DNA from: F23-B02 sp963627445
GTDB taxonomy: Bacteria > Bacillota > Clostridia > Oscillospirales > Oscillospiraceae
Reading direction: 5' to 3'
DNA length: 36,274 bases
Assembly (NCBI GenBank): GCA_963627445.1
Contig: CAVGBM010000010.1
Location: forward strand, 1 to 36,274
Shown: positions 1 through 7,715 of the stretch, in pieces
How the letters are laid out: each line of letters starts with the position of its first letter
Position numbering within the stretch: position 1 is the stretch's first letter
Position numbers and translations under genes: made by a program
Notes under the pieces: model-generated
The model's database searches: none
The model's input: only the letters and a program-made list of their open reading frames with translations
What the model was told of the DNA's origin: nothing

Positions 1-44
1 AAAAGCATAAAACCTCCGACTGAGTCGGAGGTTTTATGCTTTTT
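1..44. terminator. Bidirectional hairpin terminator with 20-bp perfect stem
   Basis: Positions 1-20 pair perfectly with 24-43 around a 3-base loop (TGA). The stem has a GC-rich core (CCTCCGAC/GTCGGAGG) and flanking A and T runs, so it can terminate transcription in both directions. It abuts the stop codon of the minus-strand gene at 44-232 and would also end any plus-strand gene lying upstream of the window. Confidence 0.9.
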
Positions 45-232
45 CACCATGACTGCCTGCGCAGCGAATCGCGCTTACACTTTGCCTGTCGGTAGAGCTC
101 TTTCAGGGTGGGCTGGTCAAGACTTGTGTGAAACTGACGGTTGACAAATCCGCGAATAAGTCCCCAGTTCCACTTGTGCTCATCCCGTAGGCGAATAAGC
201 GTTTCGCCTAACTCCGGATTATATTCATCCAT
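44..232 (-). CDS. Small protein of unknown function (62 aa)
   Basis: I do not recognise this protein. It is hydrophilic, rich in Arg, Leu and Trp, has no signal peptide or membrane segment, and has a basic C-terminus (KCKRDSLRRQSW). It is kept as a real gene because the ATG has a GGAG ribosome-binding site 8 bases upstream on the minus strand and because its TGA stop touches a strong hairpin terminator. The residue pattern, including the segment WNWGLIRGFVNRQF, suggests a small helical, perhaps nucleic-acid- or protein-binding domain, but that is only inference. No clear promoter was found for it; a weak TTCACA/TATAAA pair on the minus strand near 265-290 has only 15-base spacing. Confidence 0.55.
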   Translation of the reverse strand: MDEYNPELGETLIRLRDEHKWNWGLIRGFVNRQFHTSLDQPTLKELYRQAKCKRDSLRRQSW

Positions 233-555
233 AAAACCATCTCCAGCTTAGAATTTTTATATACAGAAACAGGCAATGTGAATTTTAGCACCATCAGCAA
301 TAAAATTCCACAACAAAGATAACTTTCGGCCTTTTGCACGATAAAATCGCCCAAAATTTGTGCGCAATGTCGAAAAATTGAGATAAAGACACTGTGGTGA
401 ACCTCCATTTTTCAAATCTGTTGACGAAATCGGGGAGGATTGTAAAATAGGAGTATAGTTTTATCGCTTTCTATGGTTTGGTACAGGGTGTTTACAAAGG
501 CCGTCAGCGGTGATAACACTTTAAAATTCGACTATTGAGCTGGGAGGGAAAACGC
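233..555. other. Intergenic region of about 320 bases between divergent genes
   Basis: No convincing gene lies here. It carries the leader of the minus-strand small gene, an AT-rich stretch, and the promoter of the plus-strand gene at 556. A short inverted repeat (CGAT-AAA-ATCG) lies near 340-350. A minus-strand open frame covering 208-408 lacks a ribosome-binding site and overlaps the small gene in another frame, so I treat it as spurious. Confidence 0.6.
421..448 (+). promoter_or_regulatory. Sigma-A-type promoter for the 556-1146 gene
   Basis: TTGACG (421-426) and TAAAAT (443-448) are separated by 16 bases. The start of transcription would fall near 455, leaving a leader of about 100 bases before the GTG start at 556. 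Confidence 0.6.
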
Positions 556-1146
556 GTGTCAAACAGTAAATGTAGTAAATTCTTAAAAATACTGCTTTTC
601 GTAATTATAGGAATAGCCGTGCTTGTTTGCGCATTTAAAATTGCGGCAGTGCTGCACAACGACCCGCCGGCAAAAACCGAGACTATTACAGATGAGAAGG
701 AGTACCTTAGTGTAAATCGGTATGTAAAGAATACCATGAAAGCTGATTTGGAAGGCAGCCTCCCAAATCAGATCCCGAACGAATCAACGGCTGCAAAATA
801 CTACTACAACTATGTGTGCGGGTTGCTCGGCGATCCGTCGTATATAATAAACCTGAAGTGCCAGTTTAATGATGTACAAGATATGTCAAACGAATATCAG
901 CGCCTTGTGCAGCTGAAACCGGAAAGTATCAAGAAAACTTCTAATGAAGAAATTTTCGTTTTTAAGTGCCACCCGGTAGATATAGAGCGTTACTTTGATG
1001 ACAAAATACTTGACGGCACAATTCTGTGTTTCGAAATTGTTGTGTTTAACGAGGACGAAAAAAGTATCGAGTATCTAACAGCGGAAATTCAGGACAGTTA
1101 TGGTAAGCCTGATATAGTTACATCAGTCCTGAATAAGGTGCGATAA
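556..1146 (+). CDS. Membrane-anchored protein of unknown function (196 aa)
   Basis: The GTG at 556 is chosen because GGGAGGG ends 7 bases upstream; the frame remains open a little further up to a TTG at 535, but that lies before the ribosome-binding site. After a short basic N-terminus the protein has one hydrophobic helix (about residues 10-32, beginning LKILLFVIIGIAVLV), so it is probably anchored in the membrane with the rest outside. The outer part is mixed alpha/beta in appearance and contains a YYYNYVCG segment and two further cysteines. I do not recognise a family. It is a single-gene unit with its own promoter (421-448) and a strong terminator ten bases after its stop. It might be a lipoprotein-like or stress-related surface protein, but nothing in the sequence fixes a role. 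Confidence 0.7.
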   Translation: MSNSKCSKFLKILLFVIIGIAVLVCAFKIAAVLHNDPPAKTETITDEKEYLSVNRYVKNTMKADLEGSLPNQIPNESTAAKYYYNYVCGLLGDPSYIINLKCQFNDVQDMSNEYQRLVQLKPESIKKTSNEEIFVFKCHPVDIERYFDDKILDGTILCFEIVVFNEDEKSIEYLTAEIQDSYGKPDIVTSVLNKVR

Positions 1147-1155
1147 TCAACCCAC

Positions 1156-1188
1156 AAAGCAGATAGGCGTTGCCTATCTGCTTTTTTT
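1156..1188 (+). terminator. Rho-independent terminator
   Basis: Positions 1156-1168 (AAAGCAGATAGGC) pair perfectly with 1172-1184 across a GTT loop, followed by a T run. It ends the 556-1146 gene. Confidence 0.9.
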
Positions 1189-1240
1189 ATGCTGCAGGCA
1201 ACGCTTTTACGACGGCAATGGAAACATTATAAATTGTCCC

Positions 1241-1270
1241 AAAAGCACCCTTCGGGGTGCTTTTCTTTTT
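1241..1270. terminator. Second hairpin terminator with TTCG loop
   Basis: AAAAGCACCC (1241-1250) pairs with GGGTGCTTTT (1255-1264) around a stable TTCG tetraloop; the T run is interrupted by one C. It lies only about 55 bases after the previous terminator with no gene between, so it is either a back-up terminator, a terminator of a very short RNA, or a minus-strand stop. Confidence 0.75.
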
Positions 1271-1335
1271 GCGGGTGCGTATAAACTTGTACAGACTGGC
1301 ATATATTAGCACCAAAACAATACGGAGGGCACAAT

Positions 1336-1806
1336 ATGAAATGCGATTGGAAAAAGCTTGCGCTGGCTGTGGCGATACCGCTTGCGGTGGGAGGGCTGTC
1401 GGCTCTTTTGACGATGGACAACATGATAATGTTCGACGCTGTCAAAAAGCCGCCGCTATCCCCGCCGAAGTGGCTGTTTCCGGCGGCATGGACGGTGCTG
1501 TATGTGCTCATGGGCATTGCGTCATACCTTGTGTACACCGCAGATGCGCCCTCGGTCAAGAAGCGCGGGAGCCTCATCGTCTACGCAGTTTCACTCGTGT
1601 TCAACTTCCTGTGGAGCATCATTTTTTTCAATCTTGACGACTACCTGCTCGCTTTCGTTTGGCTGTGTGCACTGTGGCTTCTCATCGTTATCGTGACTGC
1701 GCAGTTTTTCGGTATACGCAAGACGGCGGGATGGCTCATGCTGCCGTACATCCTTTGGGTGAGCTTTGCCGGATACCTAAATTACGGGATATATATGCTA
1801 AATTGA
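1336..1806 (+). CDS. tspO: TspO/MBR family membrane protein
   Basis: This is a member of the TspO/peripheral benzodiazepine receptor family: a small five-helix membrane protein that binds porphyrins and related ligands. Its 156 residues match the usual family length. Family signatures are visible: the loop KPPLSPPKWLFPAAW after the first helix, VLYVLMGIASYLV in helix 2, NFLWSIIFF in helix 3 and the aromatic end PYILWVSFAGYLNYG in helix 5. GGAGGG lies 7 bases before the ATG. The gene is preceded by a terminator and followed 60 bases later by fbp, so the two may share a transcript. In an anaerobe its ligand is unclear; haem or porphyrin handling and stress sensing are known roles elsewhere. Confidence 0.9.
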   Translation: MKCDWKKLALAVAIPLAVGGLSALLTMDNMIMFDAVKKPPLSPPKWLFPAAWTVLYVLMGIASYLVYTADAPSVKKRGSLIVYAVSLVFNFLWSIIFFNLDDYLLAFVWLCALWLLIVIVTAQFFGIRKTAGWLMLPYILWVSFAGYLNYGIYMLN

Positions 1807-1865
1807 AGTTGTAAAAACGCGCAGAAGATGGTAATATCAAGGCAGAAACATAAAGAAGGTGCGAT

Positions 1866-3740
1866 ATGAGCAGATTTGATCGTGAATACCTCGAATTGCT
1901 GGCCGAAAAGTACCCCGATGAGGCGTCCGTGTGCTCGGAGATCGTAAAGCTCAGGGCGATAATGGCGCTGCCGATGGGCACCGAGCATTTTATCAGCGAC
2001 CTGCACGGCGAGTACGGCGCAGTGCGGCACATCCTCAACAACTGCTCCGGCGTTATCCTTGAAAAGGTGCTCAGGCTGTTTGAAGCCGAGATAGGCGAGG
2101 AGGCCTGCCGCAGTCTGTGCACGCTGATATACTACCCGCAGGAAAAGCTCAGCGCAATGCGCGAAAAGGGCGAGCTTACAGACACAAAGCTGCGCGACTA
2201 TCTCAAAATGCTGCGCACGCTCGCCGAGACGCTTTCGAGCAAATACACCCGCAACTATGTGCGCAGACAGATGCCGGAAAAATGGAGCATGGTGCTTGAC
2301 GAGCTGCTGCACATGCAGCGCGACGAGTATTCAAATCAGGTGCGCTATCACGAGGTGCTGCTGGAGTCTATCGTCTCGACCGGCGCTGCCGACGAGGTGA
2401 TCGTGGCGCTGTCGGATATCATAAAGCGGCTTGCTGTTGACAAGCTGCACATAGTCGGCGATATCTTCGACCGAGGCCCCGAGCCTGCGCGGCTTTTGGA
2501 TGCCCTGATGGAGCACCCGAACATCGATATCCAGTGGGGCAACCACGATATCCTCTGGCTCGGGGCGGCGGCGGGCAGCCCCGCCTGCATATTCACCGTC
2601 TTGCGCATCGCCGTTACATATGACAACATGGATCTCATCGGCCGCCGCTACGGCATATCGCTGCGCCCGCTCATGGCTTTTGCGCAGAAATACTACGGCG
2701 CATCGGACAAGGAGACGCTCAAGCTTGCGCTGCACACCTTGGGCTTTAAGCTCGAGGGCAGGATCATAAAGCGCCACCCGGGCTACGGCATGAACTCGCG
2801 GCTCATGCTCGACAGGGTGGATTTCGGCAGCAACACCGTTGTGCTCGATGACGGAGTGTATCCCATGAACACCGACAAGTGGCCGACGATCGACAGGGCA
2901 GACCCCTACAGCCTCAACGAAGATGAGCTGGCGCTTATCGACGATTATGTCGCAGTGTTTCGCGAAAGCCGTTCGCTTCGCCGCCACATGGACTTTGTCT
3001 ACAGGGTCGGCAGTACATATCTTTGCTGCAACGGCAATCTCCTGTACCACGGCTGCATACCCATGACCGCCGACGGCGAGTTTGCCCGGGTGCGGCACGG
3101 CGGCAAGTGGTACTCCGGCAAGGAGCTTTTGGACTATGCCGACACGATCGTCAAAAGCGCGTGGGCGCGGCACGACGAGTCGGCGCTCGACATGATGTGG
3201 TACCTCTGGTGCGGCAACGACAGCCCATTTTCCGGCAGGGTGTTCCACACCTTTGAGCGCGCGGTCATCGACGATAAAAGCACCTGGACAGAGCCGAAAA
3301 ACGCCTACTTCAGCTTTTGGGAGGACGAGCGCGCGGTGCGCATGATACTCACCGAGTTTGGCCTTGACCCCGACAAGGGGCATGTCATAAACGGCCACAC
3401 ACCCGTCAAGGCCGGCAAGGGCGAAAGCCCGGTCAAGGCAGGCGGCAAGCTGTTTATCATCGACGGCGGCTTCTGCGAGGCGTATCAGAAAACGACCGGC
3501 ATAGCGGGCTACACGCTCGTTTATAACTCCCACGGCCTTAAGATCAAGGCGCACAGACCCTTTGAGGGCATCGCCAAGGCCATTGATGAGAATGCCGACA
3601 TCGAATCCGAGGCCGAGCAGGTCGAGCGCTTTGCCCGACGGCGCTACATTGCCGACTGCGACGACGGTGTGCGCCTGCGCAAGCGCATCGAGGCGCTTGA
3701 GGCGCTGCTGGAAGCGTTTCGCTCGGGCGAGCTTCAATAG
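1866..3740 (+). CDS. fbp: Fructose-1,6-bisphosphatase class III
   Basis: This gluconeogenic enzyme hydrolyses fructose 1,6-bisphosphate to fructose 6-phosphate and phosphate in the cytoplasm. Class III is the form typical of Firmicutes; 624 residues is close to the usual length. It belongs to the calcineurin-like metallophosphoesterase superfamily, and the metal-binding motifs are intact and in order: DLH (45-47), GDIFDRG (198-204), GNHD (225-228) and GHTP (510-513). The start ATG has AAGAAGG a short distance upstream. It follows tspO by 60 bases and is succeeded by an independent promoter at 3742. The third codon-position GC is high, so long antisense open frames appear opposite it; these are not genes. 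Confidence 0.96.
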   Translation: MSRFDREYLELLAEKYPDEASVCSEIVKLRAIMALPMGTEHFISDLHGEYGAVRHILNNCSGVILEKVLRLFEAEIGEEACRSLCTLIYYPQEKLSAMREKGELTDTKLRDYLKMLRTLAETLSSKYTRNYVRRQMPEKWSMVLDELLHMQRDEYSNQVRYHEVLLESIVSTGAADEVIVALSDIIKRLAVDKLHIVGDIFDRGPEPARLLDALMEHPNIDIQWGNHDILWLGAAAGSPACIFTVLRIAVTYDNMDLIGRRYGISLRPLMAFAQKYYGASDKETLKLALHTLGFKLEGRIIKRHPGYGMNSRLMLDRVDFGSNTVVLDDGVYPMNTDKWPTIDRADPYSLNEDELALIDDYVAVFRESRSLRRHMDFVYRVGSTYLCCNGNLLYHGCIPMTADGEFARVRHGGKWYSGKELLDYADTIVKSAWARHDESALDMMWYLWCGNDSPFSGRVFHTFERAVIDDKSTWTEPKNAYFSFWEDERAVRMILTEFGLDPDKGHVINGHTPVKAGKGESPVKAGGKLFIIDGGFCEAYQKTTGIAGYTLVYNSHGLKIKAHRPFEGIAKAIDENADIESEAEQVERFARRRYIADCDDGVRLRKRIEALEALLEAFRSGELQ

Positions 3741-3741
3741 C

Positions 3742-3770
3742 TTGCACTTTCCGTATGCATGTGTTAAAAT
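3742..3770 (+). promoter_or_regulatory. Sigma-A-type promoter for the lipoprotein gene
   Basis: TTGCAC (3742-3747) and TAAAAT (3765-3770) with an ideal 17-base spacer lie immediately after the fbp stop and about 60 bases before the lipoprotein start. Confidence 0.7.
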
Positions 3771-3830
3771 GCGGTGTAACGGAATCAGAAGATTAGATAT
3801 TTCCAAATAAAACGGAAAGAGGTACATAAA

Positions 3831-4190
3831 ATGAAAACAGGTAAGATACTCATCGTATCGCTGGCGGCAATGTTCTGCGTGTTCCTTTCGGCGTGCAGCT
3901 GCACGAATCAGGAGGCCGACGACCCCATAAAGGATCCCATCCCGACGGCGACAGCAACAGTTGAGCCCACCGCTGAGCCCACCGAGACTCCCACCCCCGC
4001 ACAGCCGAACAACAACTCCGGCACGACCACGAAGCCGAGCACCGATAATTCCGGCAAGAATAACGGCGGCAACACCGGCAGCAATACGAATACCAATACT
4101 CCCGCTCCGACGACTCCCGAGGTAGTTGAGCCTGAAAACACGCCTACCCCGCCGAGAAGAACCTCGTCGAGCAACCTCAGAGTTGAATGA
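3831..4190 (+). CDS. Thr/Pro-rich lipoprotein of unknown function (119 aa)
   Basis: The N-terminus is a lipoprotein signal peptide with lipobox LSAC and lipidated Cys22, so the mature protein is attached to the outer face of the membrane. The roughly 97 remaining residues are low in complexity: PTATATVEPTAEPTETPTP and Asn/Gly/Thr runs, with no folded domain apparent. Such a chain resembles a wall-spanning linker without a head. It ends with a basic stretch (PPRRTSSSNLRVE). AAAGAGG precedes the ATG. It is a single-gene unit with its own promoter and terminator. Possible roles are a spacer, decoy or adhesin remnant, but nothing supports a specific one. Confidence 0.75.
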   Translation: MKTGKILIVSLAAMFCVFLSACSCTNQEADDPIKDPIPTATATVEPTAEPTETPTPAQPNNNSGTTTKPSTDNSGKNNGGNTGSNTNTNTPAPTTPEVVEPENTPTPPRRTSSSNLRVE

Positions 4191-4195
4191 AATTT

Positions 4196-4224
4196 GCCCC
4201 ACAACCGGCGTTGTGGGGCTTTCT
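4196..4224 (+). terminator. Rho-independent terminator after the lipoprotein gene
   Basis: GCCCCACAAC (4196-4205) pairs with GTTGTGGGGC (4210-4219) around CGGC and is followed by TTTCT. Confidence 0.85.
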
Positions 4225-4269
4225 ATACATATCAGTATTAAAAGTATGTGAAATTGCACAAGTTTGCGA

Positions 4270-4299
4270 TTGACGAAAAAGGCGATTTTGGTATATAAT
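4270..4299 (+). promoter_or_regulatory. Strong promoter of the five-gene flavoenzyme/kinase operon
   Basis: TTGACG (4270-4275) and a perfect TATAAT (4294-4299) are 18 bases apart. The transcript would begin around 4306, exactly inside the palindrome described in the next entry. Confidence 0.8.
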
Positions 4300-4304
4300 A
4301 AGTC

Positions 4305-4325
4305 ATACGACTTGACAAGTTGTAT
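4305..4325 (+). promoter_or_regulatory. Candidate operator: 21-bp palindrome at the transcription start
   Basis: The two 10-base arms on either side of A4315 are complementary at 9 of 10 positions (core ACTTG-A-CAAGT). The site starts 5 bases after the -10 box, so a bound repressor would block transcription start. The core resembles sites of GntR/FadR- or DeoR-type regulators, but no regulator gene lies next to it in this window. Confidence 0.6.
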
Positions 4326-4367
4326 AAATCTGAACTGATTGTATAGTTAGTGGCCGAGGGACAGCTC

Positions 4368-6080
4368 ATGGGTATAAAGGCGTTGAACAGAAAGCTCTAC
4401 AAGGAGTACGGCGGCAGGGTGACGGCCTCGCTTGAGGATAACTGCATCGTGCTGCGCGGTTCCTTAGATAAGTGGGAGGATGTCGTGGCGGCAGGCTTGA
4501 TGTGCGCAAAGCCGCACTCAAAGTGCCATGTTGTGAACGATATCGTTTTTACCGGCGCAGATAGGATACCCATGCGCATGCCCGAGCTAAAGGACACGGC
4601 GCTTGACGGCGATAGACCCGATGTGCTGATAATCGGCGGCGGAATTTCCGGCTGCTCGATAGCAAGGGAGCTTACGAGATATAAGCTTGATGTGCTGCTG
4701 CTTGAAAAGGAAGCTGACCTTGCCCTCGGTGCCTCCGGCCGCAACGACGGCGAGGTGCACCCGGGCGTTGACCTGTCCCGAGGCTCAATGAAGCATAAAT
4801 ACATCCGCCGCGCAAACAGAATGTATGACAGGGTGTGCTCTGAGCTTGATGTTCCATTCAAGCGCACGGGGCAGTACGCCTGCTTCGGCAAAAAAAGCTG
4901 GCTCGTGCCCGTGTGGCTGTACGCCATGTGGCGCAGGTTCTATGACGGCATTGAGGATACCCGCATAATCATGGGCGACAGGCTGCGTGAAAAAGAGCCG
5001 GAGATAAACGAGAATATCGCCTTTGCGCTGTCTAACCCCTCGTCCGGCAGCGTCAGCCCGTATAATCTCGTCATCGCCTATGCCGAGAATGCGGTGCACA
5101 ACGGCGCAAGAGTGTCGCTCAACACCGCCGTCACCGGCATGCAGGTCGAAAACGGCAAGATAGTGTCCATCGAGACCAACAGGGGAACGATATACCCCAA
5201 GCTCGTCATAAACTGCGCGGGCATTTTCTCCGACGAGGTCGCCCGCATGGCTGGCGACAGGTTCTTCTCCATTCATCCGAGAAGAGGCACAAACTCCATA
5301 TTAGATAAGAAAACCGGCAAGCGCTTTAACGCTATCGCCTCCGTTGTGGGTGCCAGCACCCCCGGCAAGACCCACACCAAGGGCGGCGGCATCCTGCACA
5401 CAGTGCATGATAATCTGCTCGTCGGCCCCGACGCTGTCGAGACCTATGAGCGGGAGAACACCGCGACGAATGCAGACAGCATCGAGCGTGTGTTTGCAAA
5501 GCAGAAGATAACCATGCCCGAGCTTTCCGAGCGGGACATAATCACATACTTCACCGGTGTTCGCGCGCCCACCTATGAGGAGGATTTCATCATCGAGTGG
5601 GGCAGGAAAACGAAGAATATCTACCATGTCGCCGGTATCCAGTCTCCGGGACTGACCACCGCTCCTGCTGTTGCTGAGGATGTGGCGCTTGAGGCTGCCG
5701 CTTGGCTGGAGGCTGAGGAAAACGAAGCCTTTGATCCCATTCGCCATGCCCCGCCGCACCTGGCTGCAATGAGCGATGATGAGCGGGCAGAGCTTATCGC
5801 GCAAAACCCCGACTACGGCATCATCGTCTGCCGCTGCGAGGAGGTAAGCCGCGGCGAGATAATAGACGCTCTTAATTCGCCCATCTGCGTGCCGACCATT
5901 GACGGCATCAAAAAGCGCCTGCGCCCCGGCATGGGTCGCTGCCAGGGCGGCTTCTGCTCGCCGCTGGTTACGAAGATCATTGCCGAATATTTAGGCGTAC
6001 CGTTTACCGAGGTCAGAAAGAGCTCCGCAAGCTCCCCGATAGTTTTCGGAAGCAGAAAGGGGGAGACGGCAGATGTTTGA
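4368..6080 (+). CDS. GlpA-like FAD-dependent glycerol-3-phosphate dehydrogenase family protein
   Basis: This flavoprotein of about 570 residues resembles the catalytic subunit of anaerobic glycerol-3-phosphate dehydrogenase (GlpA), which oxidises sn-glycerol 3-phosphate to dihydroxyacetone phosphate. In order it has an N-terminal segment of about 60 residues resembling a BON domain (1-62), a DAO-type FAD domain with dinucleotide motif GGGISG (90-95), and a C-terminal BFD-like [2Fe-2S] domain with Cys488, Cys490, Cys525 and Cys530 (C-x-C ... C-x4-C). The ATG at 4368 is preferred to the upstream GTG at 4350 because GAGGG ends 7 bases before it. It overlaps the next gene by 8 bases. The true substrate could be another polyol phosphate or 2-hydroxyacid; the neighbours are discussed under findings. 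Confidence 0.85.
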   Translation: MGIKALNRKLYKEYGGRVTASLEDNCIVLRGSLDKWEDVVAAGLMCAKPHSKCHVVNDIVFTGADRIPMRMPELKDTALDGDRPDVLIIGGGISGCSIARELTRYKLDVLLLEKEADLALGASGRNDGEVHPGVDLSRGSMKHKYIRRANRMYDRVCSELDVPFKRTGQYACFGKKSWLVPVWLYAMWRRFYDGIEDTRIIMGDRLREKEPEINENIAFALSNPSSGSVSPYNLVIAYAENAVHNGARVSLNTAVTGMQVENGKIVSIETNRGTIYPKLVINCAGIFSDEVARMAGDRFFSIHPRRGTNSILDKKTGKRFNAIASVVGASTPGKTHTKGGGILHTVHDNLLVGPDAVETYERENTATNADSIERVFAKQKITMPELSERDIITYFTGVRAPTYEEDFIIEWGRKTKNIYHVAGIQSPGLTTAPAVAEDVALEAAAWLEAEENEAFDPIRHAPPHLAAMSDDERAELIAQNPDYGIIVCRCEEVSRGEIIDALNSPICVPTIDGIKKRLRPGMGRCQGGFCSPLVTKIIAEYLGVPFTEVRKSSASSPIVFGSRKGETADV

Positions 6081-7326
6081 TTATGATGTGACCGTTATAG
6101 GCGGCGGCCCTGCGGGTCTCGCCGCTGCGATATCCGCTTGCGATAACGGCGCAAAAACGCTTGTCATCGAGCGTGAGGAGCGCCTTGGCGGCATGCTCAA
6201 GCAGTGCATACACGACGGCTTCGGCCTCAGCCGCTTCGGCGAAAGGCTCGCCGGCCCCGAGTATGTCGAGCGCTTCATGAAAACGCTCTATGAAAAGGAT
6301 ATCGATGTCTCCCTGCGCACGTTTGTAACGAGGGTGGAAAAGCTCGACGAAGGCTTTTGCGTCGTCGTTGTCAGCAGTGAGGGACTTAAAAAGATACATA
6401 CAAAAACCTTGGTGCTCGCCACCGGCTGCCGTGAGCGCAGCGCAAAGCAGGTGTTCATCCACGGCACCCGCCCGGCCGGTGTGTTCACCGCCGGAACGGC
6501 GCAGCATTTTGCAAACAGGCTCGGCGTTCTGCCCACAAAGCGCTGCGTCATCCTGGGCTCGGGCGATATCGGGCTTATCATGGCCCGCAGGCTCACGCTT
6601 GAGGGAGCGGAGGTCCTGGGCGTTTATGAAATTAACCCCACGCCATCGGGCCTTACCCGCAACATCCACCAGTGTTTGCACGATTACGACATTCCGCTGT
6701 ACTTAAGTCACACCGTCACACGGGTGTTCGGCGCTGACAGACTTGAAGCGGTCGAGATAACCGAGGTCGACGAAAACCTCAAGCCCATAAAGGGTACCGA
6801 GCAGCGCGTTGAGTGCGATGCGCTCATAGTCTCGGTCGGACTTATCCCCGAAAACGAGCTTGCCGAGAGCATCGGCGTTACGCTCGACTGGCACACGAAG
6901 GGTCCCGTCTGCGACGGTCAGCTCATGACCAATGTCCCGGGCGTTTTCTCCTGCGGCAATGCCCTGCATGTAAACGACCTTGTCGACTTTGTCTCCGCAT
7001 CCGGCGAGGAAGCGGGCAAAAATGCAGCCTTGTTTGCCAAAAAGGCGCAGCGCAGGGTGGATATCCGCATCGGAAACGAGTTTTTGTACCTCGTTCCGCA
7101 GCAGCTCGACCTTGACGCGGATAACTCAAAGGTGACTTTTTACTTCCGCTCAAAAAAGGTCATGGGAAAGAGCGAGCTTCGCCTCAAGGTAAACGGCGTT
7201 GAGGTCTGGAAGAGGCGCTATCCCTTCCTCCGGCCGCCCGAGATGCAGCAGCTGGTGCTTGATATGAATAAATTCGGACTGTCGAATACCTCCGATGTCC
7301 GTTTCGAGATAGAGGTCGTGCAATGA
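6073..7326 (+). CDS. FAD/NAD(P)-dependent oxidoreductase (GlpB-position partner)
   Basis: A 417-residue pyridine-nucleotide-disulfide-type flavoprotein. The FAD-binding GGGPAG is at residues 10-15 and a second dinucleotide motif (GSGDIG) sits in the middle, within RCVILGSGDIGLIMARR. The motif preceding the end of the second domain (GVFSCGNALHVNDLVDFVS) is typical of the family. It most likely passes electrons from the GlpA-like subunit to NAD(P) or another carrier, taking the place held by GlpB in the enterobacterial enzyme. Its ATG follows GGGGGAG and lies inside the end of the previous gene, and its own stop overlaps the next start (ATGA), so translation is coupled. The residues 326-417 form a beta-rich tail of unclear function. 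Confidence 0.85.
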   Translation: MFDYDVTVIGGGPAGLAAAISACDNGAKTLVIEREERLGGMLKQCIHDGFGLSRFGERLAGPEYVERFMKTLYEKDIDVSLRTFVTRVEKLDEGFCVVVVSSEGLKKIHTKTLVLATGCRERSAKQVFIHGTRPAGVFTAGTAQHFANRLGVLPTKRCVILGSGDIGLIMARRLTLEGAEVLGVYEINPTPSGLTRNIHQCLHDYDIPLYLSHTVTRVFGADRLEAVEITEVDENLKPIKGTEQRVECDALIVSVGLIPENELAESIGVTLDWHTKGPVCDGQLMTNVPGVFSCGNALHVNDLVDFVSASGEEAGKNAALFAKKAQRRVDIRIGNEFLYLVPQQLDLDADNSKVTFYFRSKKVMGKSELRLKVNGVEVWKRRYPFLRPPEMQQLVLDMNKFGLSNTSDVRFEIEVVQ

Positions 7327-7715
7327 AAGAATTTAATTGTATAGGCTGTCCCCGCGGCTGCCTTCTGCATGTTGAGGAGGAAAACGGGGAGTTTACCGTT
7401 ACCGGCAACAGCTGCGATAACGGCAGAAAGTTTGCGATCTCAGAAATGACCGAGCCCAAGCGCACCATCTGTTCCACGGTAAAGACCGTGTTTGCGGATG
7501 TGCCGGTGCTGCCGGTCAAGGTGTCGGCGGATATCCCGAAGGACAGGATATTCGATGTCATGCGTGAGATAAACTCCGTTGTGCTCACGCAGCGCATATC
7601 CGGCGGCGACGCAGTGATCGAGAATGTTCTCGGTCTGGGTGTCGACGTGATATCAACGAGTAATGTATTAAACGAAAAAATACATATAAAAACGGAGGAG
7701 AGAGCTAATGGATAG
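7323..7715 (+). CDS. DUF1667 cysteine-containing protein
   Basis: A 130-residue protein of the DUF1667 family, which is regularly found beside GlpA-like and FAD/NAD oxidoreductases in Clostridia. Four cysteines (Cys6, Cys9, Cys13, Cys31) form a C-x2-C-x3-C ... C pattern at the N-terminus (FNCIGCPRGC), suitable for an Fe-S cluster or zinc. It may act as the small electron-transfer subunit where GlpC sits in other bacteria; this is inference. Its start overlaps the stop of the preceding gene and its end overlaps the kinase gene by 8 bases, so all three are translated as a block. Confidence 0.85.
   Translation: MKEFNCIGCPRGCLLHVEEENGEFTVTGNSCDNGRKFAISEMTEPKRTICSTVKTVFADVPVLPVKVSADIPKDRIFDVMREINSVVLTQRISGGDAVIENVLGLGVDVISTSNVLNEKIHIKTEERANG

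Noticed and set aside
208..408. 66-codon minus-strand open frame
   Set aside because: It has no ribosome-binding site, overlaps the better supported 62-residue gene, and looks like AT-rich noise despite being hydrophobic.
2331..4259. 642-codon minus-strand open frame opposite fbp and the lipoprotein gene
   Set aside because: It is antisense to a strongly supported fbp, spans a promoter and terminator of other genes, and its translation has no family features. High third-position GC produces such frames.
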